Part shown: one piece after another, positions 32,617 to 44,021 of the stretch
How positions within the stretch are numbered: position 1 is the first letter of the stretch
Layout of the letters: each line of letters begins with the position of its first letter
Origin: Hydrangea macrophylla
Taxonomy: Eukaryota; Streptophyta; Magnoliopsida; Cornales; Hydrangeaceae
Direction: 5' to 3'
Assembly: GCA_033977485.1 (NCBI GenBank)
Contig: CM066984.1
Span: forward strand, 42,849,100-42,913,099
Length of the DNA: 64,000 nt
Program-made: the position numbers and the translations under genes
The notes under the pieces: model-generated
Seen by the model: the letters and a program-made list of their open reading frames with translations, nothing else
What the model was told of the DNA's origin: nothing
The model's database searches: none

Positions 32617-33916
32617 GGAAGTTTGTCCCCAAACTTATACCTCATCAGTCGAAAAGATGCGGATACTTACTCCTCATCTCTTCCTCATTCTCCCACGTGG
32701 CTTCCTCGATTGTGTGACTACGCCACAACACCTTTACCATTGGAATTGTCTTCGATCTCAATACTTGCTCCTTCCGATCCAAAACCTCTACTGATAAGAT
32801 AAGTCCTCTTGGATTTGCAATGGTTCCAATACTATGATTTTACTCATATCTGTCATACATCGTCTCAACATCGATACATGAAACACATTGTGCACATGCT
32901 CCAGCTCAGATGATAGGTCTAATCGGTAAGCCACCGGCCCTACCCTCTCTAGGATCTCAAAAGGTCCTACAAATTACGGGTTAAGTTTTCCCCATTTCCC
33001 AAATCGAACAATGCCTTTTCGAAGGTGATACTCTCAAGTATACAAAGTCTCCTACCTCGAATTTCATCGGTTGTTGTTTTGAGTCCACATAGCTCTTATA
33101 ACGACTCTGAGCTACCTTAAGTCGCTCCTGAATCAATCTCACCTTCTCGGTGGTCATTTGCACTATCTCAGGTCCTAACAATCTTCTTTCTCCAACCTCA
33201 GTCCAACAAACTGGTGATTAACACTTACGCCCATATAAAGCTTCATATGGTGCCATTCCAATACTTAACTGAAACCCATTGTTATACGCGAATTCAATTA
33301 ATGGCAAGTGATTCTCCCAATCACTCCCAAAGTCTAGGACACAAAGTCTCAACATGTCTTTCAAGGTCTAAATTGTCCTCTCTGACTGTCCTTCGGTCTG
33401 AGGATGAAATGCGGTACTAAAACTCAACTTTGTACCCATAGTTTCTTGCAAACTAACCCAAAACCTTTACATAAAGCTACTATCTCGATCTGACATAATC
33501 ACTGCTAGAACCCCGTGTAGCCTCACAATCTCTTTTACATATAATTCTGCTAACCTCGAAGGCTTAGTCATCTTGATCGATAGGAAATGAGCTGACTTTG
33601 TCAACCTGTCAACTATGAGCCAAATCTTGTCGTTCTTATTAGAAGATCGCAAAAATCCAAATACAAAATCCATCGTGATCTCATCCCACTTCCATTCTGA
33701 CACTGGTAATGGTTGTAACAGCCCCGCATGTACTTGTCTTTCTGCTTTCACTTGCTGACATGCCGAACACTCAGAAACATACTTAGTCACTTCATGCTTC
33801 ATACCTTTCCACCATAAGCTTTCTCTCAAGTTCTGGTACATTTTATTACTTCCCGGTTGTACTGAATATCTAGTACTATGTGCTTCCTCTAGAATCCTCT
33901 CTTTTAAGTCTTTCAT
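32617..33916 (-). pseudogene. Chromovirus C integrase and chromodomain-like C-terminus
   Basis: The zinc-binding part reads EAHSTRYSVQPGSNKMYQNL, then MKHEVTKYVSECSACQQVK; the Cys pair is intact, while the second His position appears as Gln in SVQPG. The core has WDEITMDFVFGFL (Asp), IWLIVDRLTKSAHFLSIK, and VIMSDRDSSF (Asp), then a stop. After broken text, [20 protein letters not shown] and ERLKVAQSRYKSYVDSKQQP follow (32981-33181). The end carries VLDRKEQVLRSKTIPMVKV then LWRSHTIEEATWENEEEM, the chromodomain-like tail of Tekay/Del elements, which helps target heterochromatin. Confidence 0.87.
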
Positions 33917-35598
33917 ATTCGGTACACATAACTAATTTTCAAGCATCAACGTTCCTTGTTCTAATATAAAACCAGGTCATTTTCCCAAAGGTATCTCATC
34001 TCTCATTTTGCATAGGTACACATCGTCAAATTGTGCCCTCTTGATCTCATCAATAATATTAGGGTGTGCTATGATCGCCATCATTAAGTCACCATTGGTT
34101 TATGGAATTACATCCAACTCTAAACGTTCCATTTCCTTTACTAGTTCTTTCTATTGTGTTAGCTCATTGGCTAAGTTCCTTGGCATCTTCCAGCTTAACG
34201 CCTTGGCTACTACGTTAGCCTTCCCTAGATGATACTCTATAGAAAGATCGTGATCCTTCATCAACTCTAACCATCTTCTCTGCCTCATATTCAGGTCTCG
34301 TTGAATGAAAATATACTTCAAACTCTTGTGGTCCGTGAAGATATCACACTTTTCCCCGTATAGGTAGTGTCTCCAAATTTTCAAAGCATGAATCACTATG
34401 GCTAATTCAAGGTCGTGAGTTGAATAGTTAATCTCATGTGTCTTCAACTATCTAGAAGCATAGGCAATTACTTAACCACCTTGCATAAACACACATCCCA
34501 AACCCTGATGTGAAGCATCACTATAAATTTGAATCCTTTAATTCCAGATGGTATCATCAATATCGGTGCTCTCATCAAACGCGACTTTAACTCTTGGAAA
34601 CTTTCTTCACATTCTTAAGTCCATTCAAAAGTAACACCCTTTCTCATTAACTTTGTCATCGACAATGAAATCTTTGAGAAATGCTCAATAAAACAGCGGT
34701 AGTATCCTGTTAATCCCAAGAAACTTCAAATTTCGGACGCGGAGGTTGGTCTTTGCCAATTAGACACATCTTTTACTTTATGAGGATCAGCTAAAATACC
34801 ATTCTTGTCAATCACATGACCAAGAAAAGTAATGCTAGGCAACCAGAATTCACATTTCTTAAATTTTCTAAACAGTTGCTTCTCTTACAATCTCTGAAGT
34901 ATCAACCTCAAGTGGTTCTCGTATTCTATCTCACTCAGCGAATAGATAAGAATGTCATCGATGAACACTATCAAAAAGTCATCCAAATAATCCTTGAAGA
35001 CTCAGTTCATAAGATCCATGAATACGGCTGGTGCATTTGTAACCCCAAATGGCATGACTAGGAACTCGTAATGTCCATAGTGTGTTCTAAAAGCTATTTT
35101 CTCGACATATTTGGCCTTTACTTTCAACTGATGATAGCCCGATCTCAAATCTATCTTGGAAAATACTTGTGCCCCATGAAGTTGATCAAATAGATCATCA
35201 ATTCTGGGTAATGAATACTTGTTCTTGATTGTCAGTTTGTTCAACTCTCGATAGTCCACACACATCTACATTGAACCATCTTTTTTCTTTACAAACAACA
35301 CTGGAGCTCCCCATGGTGACACACTAGATCGAATGAAATCTTTGTCAAGTAGTTCTTGTAGTTGAACTTTCAGCCCCTTTAATTCCACTGTAGCCATTCT
35401 ATATGGTGCCTTGGATACGGGTCTTGAGTTTGGCATTACTTCAATAGTGAATTCAATTTCTCTCTCAATTAGAACATCTGGCAAGTCATCAGTAAACAAA
35501 TCTGGATATTCTTGCACTATTGGAATGTCTTCTACTTTCAATTCACTCACTGTCGTGTCAGTCACTGAACACAAAAATCCCTGGCATCCTTTCCTCAA
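33917..35598 (-). pseudogene. Chromovirus C reverse transcriptase and RNase H
   Basis: RT starts at the 35266-35598 stretch: VQEYPDLFTDDLP, then EVMPNSRPVSKAPYRMA, and SPWGAPVLFVKKKDGSM. After a stop, [20 protein letters not shown] and [16 protein letters not shown] follow, then [18 protein letters not shown]. The catalytic FIDDILIYS is at 34942-34968. RNase H (34151-34447) has [20 protein letters not shown] and [20 protein letters not shown], then ERWLE-like text '[12 protein letters not shown]'. Several TAG/TGA stops and frame slips lie between 34448 and 35001. These domains make the element cDNA. Confidence 0.88.
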
Positions 35599-36369
35599 TA
35601 ATTTACCCGCTCAAATAGTCAAAATCAAATACGACGGCGGTGTAACTCCACTCCCTTGGAAACAAAAGTCCCCATGAACCGGTGATCGAAAATTAACCTC
35701 TTTCCGTTAACAGTCTATCATGGCTAGGTTAAGGGCTAACCAATTTATTCCTAAGATTACTTCAAAGTGGTTCACAACGATAGGTATAAGGTCTACTGTC
35801 ATTAATTTCTCACCTAGTTGGATCTCATAATTTCAGTATACAATAGATGTCACTATCGGCTTACTAAGAGGTACGACCATGAATAATTCATATCCTAATG
35901 GGGTTGATTTAACATTCAAATGTTCAACAAAGTTATGCGATACAAATGAATGCGTAGATCCTGAGTCAACAAGTATATGTGCTAAGTGCGAACATACAAG
36001 CACCATCCCTGAGACCATTATGTCTGAAGCAGCCATATCTCCTAGATTCATCTAAAATGCTCTCCCTTGACGTTACTCTATCCTCTATCCCCCATCGTCG
36101 GACTGTCTAGGCTTCAAACCACTAGAAGCCATAGAGCTAGCATCTTGCTGAGAATACTTTCTTGGTTAATCCTTCGCTCGATGTCCAATGATACCACAAT
36201 CAAAGCATTTAATCTGTGAAGCTGGTATAAAACTTGCACTATTTGTCCCTTGGGTTTTATTCGAAAAGTTTGTCATAAAGCATCGGCCAGTATGTGATCG
36301 ATTACAATGTGTGCATAATGGTATATTACTTGGTGTCCTCCTCGTATTACCAAAGCTTGAACCAGAGCC
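35599..36369 (-). pseudogene. Chromovirus C protease and second zinc knuckle
   Basis: The protease has AHILVDSGSTHSFVSHNFVE (35833-36051), with the catalytic DSG intact, then DLIPIVVNHFEVILGINWLA. Upstream lie two Cys-rich motifs: CTHCNRSHTGRC and CFDCGIIGHRAKD followed by a stop where the last Cys of the CCHC knuckle is expected. The region joins gag (36370-) to RT (to 35598). Protease would process Gag-Pol. Confidence 0.82.
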
Positions 36370-37040
36370 TCAGACAAATGGTCTCTTGAAAGATTCGCCA
36401 TGATTTCTGTCTCTACCCTCATAACCTTGTTTGCCTTGCTGATTCTGTCTCAATCTTTCCATCCCACTCTCTGCCATAAGTGCCGTTTGTTGCACTGCTA
36501 CCAGAGTAGAGTGCTCATAGGTCTCTACTCTCAAATAGATATTTTCCCTCAAACCTTCTTCGAATTTCCTTGCCCTATCTTCCTCCTCTGGTACTGAACC
36601 CTTGCCAAATCTTAGTAATGCATTGTACTTGGATGTATATTCGGTTACAGTCATATCTCCCTGCTTTAGGTTATCAAATTCTCGCTTCTTTGCATTGTAG
36701 GTGGCTCGCAAAAAGAATCGGTGATTGAACTCTACCTTGAACCCTTCCCAAGTAATCGGTGCTCCTTGATCTAGCACATTTACCCACAAATTCTGGGCTT
36801 CACCCTTTAGTACATTACTTGTATTTTCCATTTTCTCCCTATCGGTCATCGGGATAGATCGGAAGATTCGTTTCATGTCCATTACCCAATGTTCTGCGAG
36901 TGTTGGGTCGGGTCTCTATTCTCAGGTGCATGCATTACAGTTATTGCTTCTACTTTAATTAAAGGCGTTAGAGGTAATCGTTCTTCTATGTTGTAGATCA
37001 TATCTCTTATATTCCCCATCATTTCTGCCATTTCATTCAT
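36370..37040 (-). pseudogene. Chromovirus C gag
   Basis: The start is ATG at 37038-37040 (MNEMAEMMGNIRDMIYNIEE), downstream of the primer-binding site. The first 50 residues look coiled. A frame slip near 36890 joins MDMKRIFRSIPMTDREKM, then APITWEGFKVEFNHRFFL and EYTSKYNALLRFGKG. RARKFEEGLRENIYLRVET and a basic QNQQGKQGYEGRDRNHGES tail follow. This is the Ty3 retrotransposon gag domain. It forms virus-like particles and packages RNA. Confidence 0.88.
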
Positions 37041-37269
37041 ATGTCAGGTATGCGGTGATAATATTCGGTCACCGATGATTGTTCAACCTGTTAATCTCGA
37101 TGCATAAACACTATGCATGTATAACAACATATATATATATCCATATATATGCAACAACATACATTTGCATTAAACATCTCTACAATATGTGGGTGCAATC
37201 TAGAATATATGGCAAAAGCGCTCAACACTCCACTCGTCGTCAAACGTTCCCAAAGTTTTGTTACCTCTA

Positions 37270-37281
37270 GCTCTAATACCA
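37270..37281 (-). other. Primer-binding site of chromovirus C
   Basis: Minus-strand TGGTATTAGAGC, an initiator tRNA-Met type site with one C-to-T change, 5 bp from the LTR. Confidence 0.78.
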
Positions 37282-37286
37282 ATAAA

Positions 37287-39435
37287 TGTCATGACCCATC
37301 CCGCTAATGTGCGGAAATAGGACACGTGGCACGCCACCAAGGTTTATCCAATCATTTAATAACTATACGCAGCAGAAAAAAACTTTAAAACAACCTTGAA
37401 TGTATAAAACTTTAGGAAACATTTCCCTCCGAGTTGTAAAATCCGTGTAAAATTGAAAACGCAATTATATTTTGAATCGAATGATTTTATGTTAAAAAGG
37501 GTCCCAAAGGTACCCTAAGAACCAATCAAAACATTTCAAAAATTTCCGAAAGTTATAGAAAAAGAATTCTGGCAGGGGGTATCTTGACCGGTCGAACGAC
37601 CCCATTCGACCGGTCGAATGACCCTTTAGCAGAATCCTTACCAATGTTGCAGAATTTGCTAAGGATCAAACAACCTCCACTCCAAACCTTCTACCAAACA
37701 TACTTGTAATTGATTTAACACTTTACCATCCATACTAGACTTTCAATAACATCTTTAAGACATGATAAACTATGAAAAAGAATATAATAACAGAACAAGC
37801 TAAGGCTTGTTTGGCTTAAAACATAAAAGTTCTATTACATTTTTTTGAAATGCTAAATTTACAAGTTAGGCTTTCAAAACATGAATCCATGAGTTCGGAT
37901 TCATTACAACAAAACCAAAAGGAGTTTAATACATATTACAATCTTATAAATCCATTCCAAAGCTTAAAAGTGTAGTCTCAAGTCCTAACTTCCAAAATTT
38001 ACATTTTCGACAAAGGAATGGAACACAAAAACATATACAAAGTGATTCAACCCCATCATCCTCGTGGTCTCACTCTTCGCGCTTCTTCTTTCCTTTCTTC
38101 TTGTCACCTGTAATGGAGTAACACTCCACTGCTCAGCTATATGTTGAGTGCACGATTCTAAACATATGCTTATATGACAATTCATGTTTTAACATTTAAA
38201 ACACATCAAAATAGTCGCTAGGGTGAGTAGTACGCTTCCATTCGATAAATGAAACTGATGCCGTGGAAGGCACACCTCTTCCACTTATCCCGTACACTGG
38301 TTGGGCCTTCCTCCATACTAGGTACCGTGTCCTGGCTGGGCCTTCCTCCATACCAGACACCACACTATCAATTGTTAAAATCCTCAAATTTTGAGGAGCT
38401 TACCCCCAGACGGAATTGCACTAAACCCCCCTTTGACCCACGTAACACAAAACATGCTCACATAAACATTTGTACGTGCATTCATCTCATTTTTGTGTGC
38501 ATAATTAACGGGCATACATAATACATGAATTTTACTCGAATCCAAAATATCAAGTTCAATGGCTAAAACATAGAATTTCCTCTAATTCATAGGCTTAGAT
38601 TCATAACTCGTGTAAATTCCTTATAACTTCGAAGGATAAACTAGGAGATCAATTAAACGTCGGATCTCAAATTTTAAGCGATTCCTACAAGTTTACACGT
38701 GTTTACCCCAAAATTCTAACATTAGGATTTTTATAAAAACCTAACCAAACATGTCCTAATATATATCAAAATGTAAGTCTTACCTCCACGAGTTCAAATC
38801 TCAAATTTGGAGAAAAACAGATAGACGAAAGGTCGTCAAACGGCGTCGCAAAGCTCGAAGCAACCAATCTCCTTTCTCTCTCCTCTCTCAAGATATAATA
38901 TAGGTTTTGTATCTAATGACAATTTCATCCCCTCCTATTTATAAAAAACTCTGTGGAAATTATGTTTACCTCCACGTGAGTTTCTTAAACTTCTAGTTAA
39001 CTCTTGAAACGGTACACATCCATTTTATGACTTCACGAGTGAAAGTTATAAATTTTAGAAGTTTCCAACTAAGTCCCGTTTAGGTCCAAAAATACGCCCA
39101 AAAACTAAATTCCGTGGAATCTCTACACAACCTACCTTTTATATAACATATCACTCACGTTCTCACCACAGTTCTCAAAATGATATCTAACGGTATAAAG
39201 ATTATCAAACTTTTACTCTACATAGGTAAATTTACTATTCACAAAATACCAAATAATTCAAATAACATTTAAATCATGTAACTGCCATTTAATCATACGG
39301 ATGCCTCATGATTCTCCGATTATCGTGTGTCCTCAACCGATACTCCATCGTTGACTACAGTCAACTACTTATCTCAATTATCAAATAACATTGATAATTT
39401 ATGAAATTTGCTTATTTTTTGGAACGAACATGATA
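37287..39435 (-). repeat. 5' LTR of chromovirus C
   Basis: Plus-strand TGTCATGACC to GAACATGATA. A minus-strand TATA box, TTTATAAATAG, is at 38936-38946. The TCGACCGGTCGA pair (37584, 37606) is about 1.3 kb downstream of it in transcription terms. Confidence 0.88.
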
Positions 39436-40751
39436 ACTACACTGCCGTGGTATGCTGACATCGTCAATTATCTGGTAACCAAAAAGCTCCTAAGTCATTG
39501 GTCCTCCCCTGATAAGAAACAATTTTTGATGATAGCAAGACACTTTTACTTTGATGAACCTTATCTATTTAAATACTATGTCGATCAAGTAATACAAAAA
39601 TGCATGCCAAATGAAGAAATCCAACAAGTGCTACATTTCAGTCATTCTGATCATTGTGCAGGACATTTTTCAGCTAAGAAAACAACCATGAAAGTTTTAT
39701 AAAGTGGTCTTTATTGGCCTTCTTTATTTAAAGATTCATATTATTTTGTAAAACATGTGCGCGTTGTCAAATGCTAGGGTGCTTATCAAGGCAAAACCAA
39801 GAACCTTTAACCCCAATTATTACTATCAAAATTTTTTACTATTAGGGAATTGACTTCATGGGTCCTTTTCCCCCATCCTTCCAATTCGAGTATATCTTGC
39901 TAGCTGTAGAATATGTTTCAAAATGAGTGGAGGCAATACCCACTAGGAGGAATGATCACAACACCATCATTGCATTCATTAAAGAAAATATTTTATCAAG
40001 GTTTGGTACCCCAAAATCCATTTAGTGATCAAGGATCCCATTTTTGTAATAAACCATTCGACATTTTAATGAAAAAATATGGTGTCACCCATAAAGCGTC
40101 TACCGCATATCATCCTCAAAAGAATGGGCAAGCAGAGCTTGCTGATAGGGAGATAAAACATATTCTGGAGAAAACTGTAAATGCGAACCAGAAAGATTGG
40201 TCTTCATGCTTTCCGACGCACTTTGGGCATATAGGACAACCTTTAAAACCAATTTAGGAATGTCTCCCTATAGGCTAGTATATGGGAAATCATGTCACTT
40301 ACCCATTGAGTTAGAACATAAAGAATATTGGGCAGTTAGATCCCTAAATTATGATATCCAAGAAGGCGACATGCTGAGGAAGTTACAACTGAGTGAGCTA
40401 GAAGAAATAAGAAATGATGCGTATGAAAATGAAAAAATTAACCAAGCGCGCACTAAGGTTTATCATAATAAAAATCTTCTACGAAAGTGTTTCACACCCG
40501 GGCAAAACGTTTTATTGTATTATTCACGATTACATCTTTTCTTGGGAAAATTGAAATCAAGATGGAATGGCCCTTACATAGTTAAAAACGTATTCCTATA
40601 TGGCACGATTGAAATTGAGAATCCAACAACTAATGAAGTTTTTAAAGCAAATGGACATCGACTGAAGTCGTTCTTAGAAGGATTTGAACCAGAGTTGGAG
40701 TCAATCCAGTTAGATGACCCAACTATGGTCAATTGTAAAAGCATTATTTAG
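39436..40751 (+). pseudogene. A2 integrase and Pol C-terminus
   Basis: The zinc-binding domain carries LHFSHSDHCAGHFSAKKTTM with the His residues. Stops follow, then SGLYWPSLFKD. The core has [20 protein letters not shown] (Asp), then [16 protein letters not shown] (Asp) and [18 protein letters not shown] (Glu). Frameshifts near 40010 and 40200 change frame. The last stretch (40197-40751) contains [40 protein letters not shown] and NGPYIVKNVFLYGTIEIENP, ending with FKANGHRLKSFLEGFEPELE, the standard end of Athila Pol. The frame begins at LPWYADIVNYL, directly continuing the A2 RNase H before element C. Confidence 0.88.
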
Positions 40752-41715
40752 CATCTCAACTATTGTATATTAGTAGCATAGTTACTTTAACTTTTTTCTA
40801 TTTGTTTACTTTACGCATTGTTTTACTATCTCCCAAGATTTCTGGTTAATTGCGGTATCAAACTGCAGGTTATAGTATATGTTCCCATTTCCACTGGTTT
40901 TTGTGCCTTATCAGCTTATTCATGGAGCTATCATTTTCACACTGAGGACTCCATCCCCCACTCAAGATAGGCGACCTATTATGGAGCCACTCACTCTTCC
41001 TGGTTCTTCTGCTATAGGGAGCATCCACTTAGTTGGTAGTGATGATAGCCTTTTTGACGATCTTGGGCCACTACCAGATGACTTTGTTCCTTGTTGGGAG
41101 AGGGAACATCCACTCAGTTGGTGTATTAGATGAGTTGATCCAGTAGGAGATTTCAGAGTGTGGCCCTAACCTAGCACCCACTATCTGTGCATGTGATATG
41201 ATCTCTCTACAACGGTTTGTTTCTACTCCATCCTACCCACCGAATAGCAGTCTGGTTACACAGTACTTCTGGGAGCACGACTTTGATTCTTTATCTTTCT
41301 ATGTTGCTTTGGAGGACACCATTGTATTCCATGTATGATGATGACCCCACAGTCCATGACTTGCCACCTGGTATTCTCGAGGTAGTTCGCCACCTCATTG
41401 GACATTCGAATTAACCAGTTGAGGATATTATAGAGTTCTTTGCTTCGTTCGATGAACCTGTGAATGATTTAGGTTTTGCACCTTTTGATCCACAGTTTCA
41501 TCCCGACTGGGAGCTGGTAGATGTGTTCTTGCATCCTAATGCTTCTGTTGTTCCACCACCTCTGCCCCAGATAGTTAAGAGCTACGACGTGTTTTTCATT
41601 ATTATCATTGCATATCTTCACCATGGGATGCATGTCCTTTTCATTTTTTATCTTTCAGCCACACACCTGTAGTCGTTTGTTTCTTTGAGTTATTGATGAT
41701 GACATCTTGGTATTA
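40752..41715 (+). other. A2 region after Pol, with acidic open stretches
   Basis: Two or three frame-broken stretches are rich in Asp, Pro and Leu, for example DDSLFDDLGPLPDDFVP (40879-41133) and DLGFAPFDPQFHPDWELVDV (41460-41580). They look like remnants of one protein, but no family is recognised. It ends before a G13 tract. Confidence 0.4.
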
Positions 41716-41731
41716 GTTGGGGGGGGGGGGG
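41716..41731 (+). other. Polypurine-like G tract in A2
   Basis: AGTTGGGGGGGGGGGG: thirteen G residues at 41719-41731, about 1 kb after Pol. It resembles the other AGTTGGGGG tracts (3797, 44401). It may be a plus-strand priming site or a relic of a former LTR junction. Confidence 0.5.
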
Positions 41732-42162
41732 TATGCTTAGGCATGTAGTTGGAAGATGGAAGAAATAGAATTTGTAGACAATAGAGAAATTTTACACTTT
41801 ACATTTCATATAGGAATTTACATAAAAATTTTAAAATTTTCACATGAGTACCTGGATGTGTCCAGAAGACATACTGTGATACTATAAGAATTTGGGAGAA
41901 GTAAGTAGGAATATTTACTAGTGAGTCATAGTGTTAGTTTCAGTTTTCGTTCTTTGTATTTTTCGTTTTCTTTTTGGCTCAAAGTTAGGGTTGGATTGTA
42001 CTTTAATGGATTTTAGAATGAATCATTGGATGGATTTTATATGAATTTAAATAAAACTAGTACCTTTTGATTTTAAATGTGCAGTATAGTTTGGTTGTGG
42101 CAGTTAGATAAAGTTCTGAAATCTTTGAACTGCTGAAAAACAAGTGTTATAAAAAATGACCA
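41732..42162 (+). other. A2 non-coding stretch before the internal promoter
   Basis: AT-rich; no gene and no clear similarity to the A2 5' LTR outside the palindrome cassette that follows. Confidence 0.5.
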
Positions 42163-42272
42163 GGACCAATCCCAGAACATACCCAGGACCGGTCGAGACC
42201 ATGACCGATCTCAAAACATAGGCAGGACTAGTCTCGACCTGACCGGTTGCGAAACACTACTAGGATTAGTCC
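42163..42272 (+). promoter_or_regulatory. Internal GGACCGGTC cassette of A2 (six sites, three pairs)
   Basis: GGACCAATCC, GGACCGGTCG, TGACCGATCT, GGACTAGTCT, TGACCGGTTG and GGATTAGTCC start at 42163, 42186, 42202, 42225, 42240 and 42263. Spacing is 23, 16, 23, 15, 23. The motif and the 23-bp step are those of the A2 LTR cassette (24956), but flanking sequence is not shared. A TATA box begins 17 bp after the last site. Confidence 0.82.
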
Positions 42273-42288
42273 CGCTCTGCAATTTTTT

Positions 42289-42298
42289 AATATATACG
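42289..42298 (+). promoter_or_regulatory. Candidate internal TATA box of A2
   Basis: AATATATACG directly after the cassette, followed by a purine-rich leader (TTGAGAGAGGAAAAAAGG at about 42342). Confidence 0.5.
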
Positions 42299-42447
42299 TA
42301 AAACCTAAGAGGGCCATTTCCTATATTCAAAATCACAAAATTGAGAGAGGAAAAAAGGGGCGATTCACTTTCCTCAGGCTTTTTAGCTTAAAAATCATAT
42401 CAAGGGCAGAGTCTATGAGTTGTGATCACTAAAAGTTGGATTGGGAG

Positions 42448-42741
42448 GTATGTGTGCTACACTTTGTCAACTCCATCAATCGCCTTTTCGTTTTAGGTAG
42501 GTAAATTTGTTTTTGATTCCAATCCTTTCCAAATCTTCCATGTACATCTTTAATGATCTGGTCTAGGGTTTGTATTTTTACTTTTCTTTGGATTATTCCA
42601 AACAAAATAAACCCAAATGGTCGTGGTAACCCATCATCTACAAACCCTAGACTAGGACCGGTCCTGCGTAACTGAGAGCAGTTTCTTTCTTTGTTTTTCA
42701 TTTTCCCTTTCTGTTTTTAGTTTTTTTCTTCTGTTACTCAG
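42448..42741 (+). other. Candidate 5' UTR intron before the A2 accessory ORF
   Basis: The donor GAG|GTATGT is at 42448 and the acceptor TTCTGTTACTCAG at 42741, behind a long T-rich tract. The 294-nt length is ordinary for plants. The ATG of the accessory ORF lies 12 bp after the acceptor. An ACTAGGACCGGTCCTGCG palindrome sits inside it at about 42650. Splicing is predicted, not shown. Confidence 0.5.
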
Positions 42742-42752
42742 ATCTATTTTAA

Positions 42753-44021
42753 ATGGGTACTATGCGAGCTCGAGATAAGGAAAAGCCCATTAATGCAATA
42801 ATTCTGGATCCACCCTTAGCACATGGGTTTAGAAATGAAGAAGACCAAGTTTGGTACGATAATTACTTCAAAAATAGGGTTGTGGCGATTGAGCGACATA
42901 ATGAGTCCACCTACTCATCAGTGTAGCCCTCATTTTTTCTTGCCAAATTACAAATCCAGGGGTGGCTTGAATATGTAGAGAGACTGAAAAGAGTAAATGT
43001 TATGTTAGTCCAGTTAGTCCCCGCCTCCCTAATTGAATGGACAACTGAACTGTTTGTTTATCGTGTGTATGTCCGTCGCACACCATTGATCTCACACCCA
43101 CCACTGTTTCCTAGGTCATTGGAGTCCCCCTGTCTCCCAGGCCATTGGAGTCCCCCTCCTTACTAATTATATCTTCCTAGAGGGGACCCCATCGTACCCA
43201 ATGTCACCAACAATTTCATTGTGTCCACACGTACAGGGTAGAGTAAAAAAGGCAACTGATAGGCTCTATAGGAAGGATTTGACCTTCGAATACCTTGGGT
43301 TATACCTGGCAATTTGTAATTGCCTCTTCCTTAGTAACCACCTAGAATGGATGAATATATAGAAAGCACAGGTAATATTTGTGGTAGGAACCAACCATTC
43401 TATTTGTCTATCCCATTGTTTCATAGATTATCTTAGAGAGCCTGCTTTTACCTAGGTCTCGAACCGAGCCTTAATGAGTGCCTGGGCAGTCCATTCTGTT
43501 TATATGTTAGCCCGTGTTCTTTTCTTACTCGAGGATCTTATAAATGGCTCTGAAAGGAAGGAGGTTGTTAGTGAAGCCTCTATGAATCAATCTAAGGGGC
43601 AAACCAAAAAGAGGAAAAGGGGTGGCATGCTTGCTTTTAGACCAAGGCCTAGGGTGAAGAAACCATTGGAGAGGATAGAAAATACCTTGGAGGTTGTCTT
43701 GGCTTGACTGAACCAAGAGACGAGGGAATTGAGAGAGGGATAAGTTAAGCTGATGAGAGGTGTGAGGGCAATAGCTGCAAAGTTAAATATCCAGCTGTTT
43801 GAATCAGATGAAGAAGAAAAGGGAGAAGAGGAATAAGAAGAGGAAGAAGAGTAATAAGGCGAGGAGTAGCCGGAGCAGACCATGCCAACATTGATGTTGC
43901 GGGCAGAGTAGAGACTACTGGGTCTTCACGAGGAGGGTGATCTCCCATCACTAGACATGCAGACCGAGCTCCAGATGTGCAGACAGTTATAAAAACATCT
44001 GAGGAAGAGGCTGCTGAGTAG
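42753..44021 (+). pseudogene. A2 accessory ORF (Athila third ORF; resembles plant transposon-protein families)
   Basis: The ATG at 42753 gives MGTMRARDKEKPINAIILD, then EEDQVWYDNYFKNRVVAIER and a TAG after 57 codons. The same frame continues PSFFLAKLQIQGWLEYVERL, then EWTTELFVYRVYVRRTPLI. A frame change follows, with TDRLYRKDLTFEYLGLYLAI, VIFVVGTNHSICLSHCFIDY and ALMSAWAVHSVYMLARVLFL. A basic block (KGQTKKRKRGG) could be a nuclear signal. The end is Glu-rich. The layout recalls the 'putative plant transposon protein' or ATHILA ORF-1 groups, a resemblance from memory only. It sits where Athila elements may carry an env-like gene, but I see no signal peptide or membrane segment. Its function is unknown. 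Confidence 0.55.

Larger units (their letters stand above)
30442..39435 (-). mobile_element. Full-length Ty3 chromovirus C (Tekay/Del-like)
   Basis: LTRs at 30442-32599 and 37287-39435 share sequence throughout. The 5-bp TSD ACTAC flanks the element. The minus-strand order is 5' LTR, primer-binding site, gag, protease, RT, RNase H, integrase, chromodomain-like tail, polypurine tract, 3' LTR. RT before integrase defines Ty3; the VLWR tail after integrase points to a chromovirus. It inserted into the RNase H-integrase junction of A2 and is therefore younger than A2. LTR ends have decayed from TG/CA to TA at one end of each LTR. Confidence 0.92.

Noticed and set aside
32575..32802. Plus-strand frames next to the C 3' LTR
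   Set aside because: They are antisense to the polypurine tract and the chromodomain-like tail of C.
43474..43707. 77-residue frame as an independent host gene
   Set aside because: It continues the broken A2 accessory ORF in frame and context; no promoter or separate gene structure is seen.
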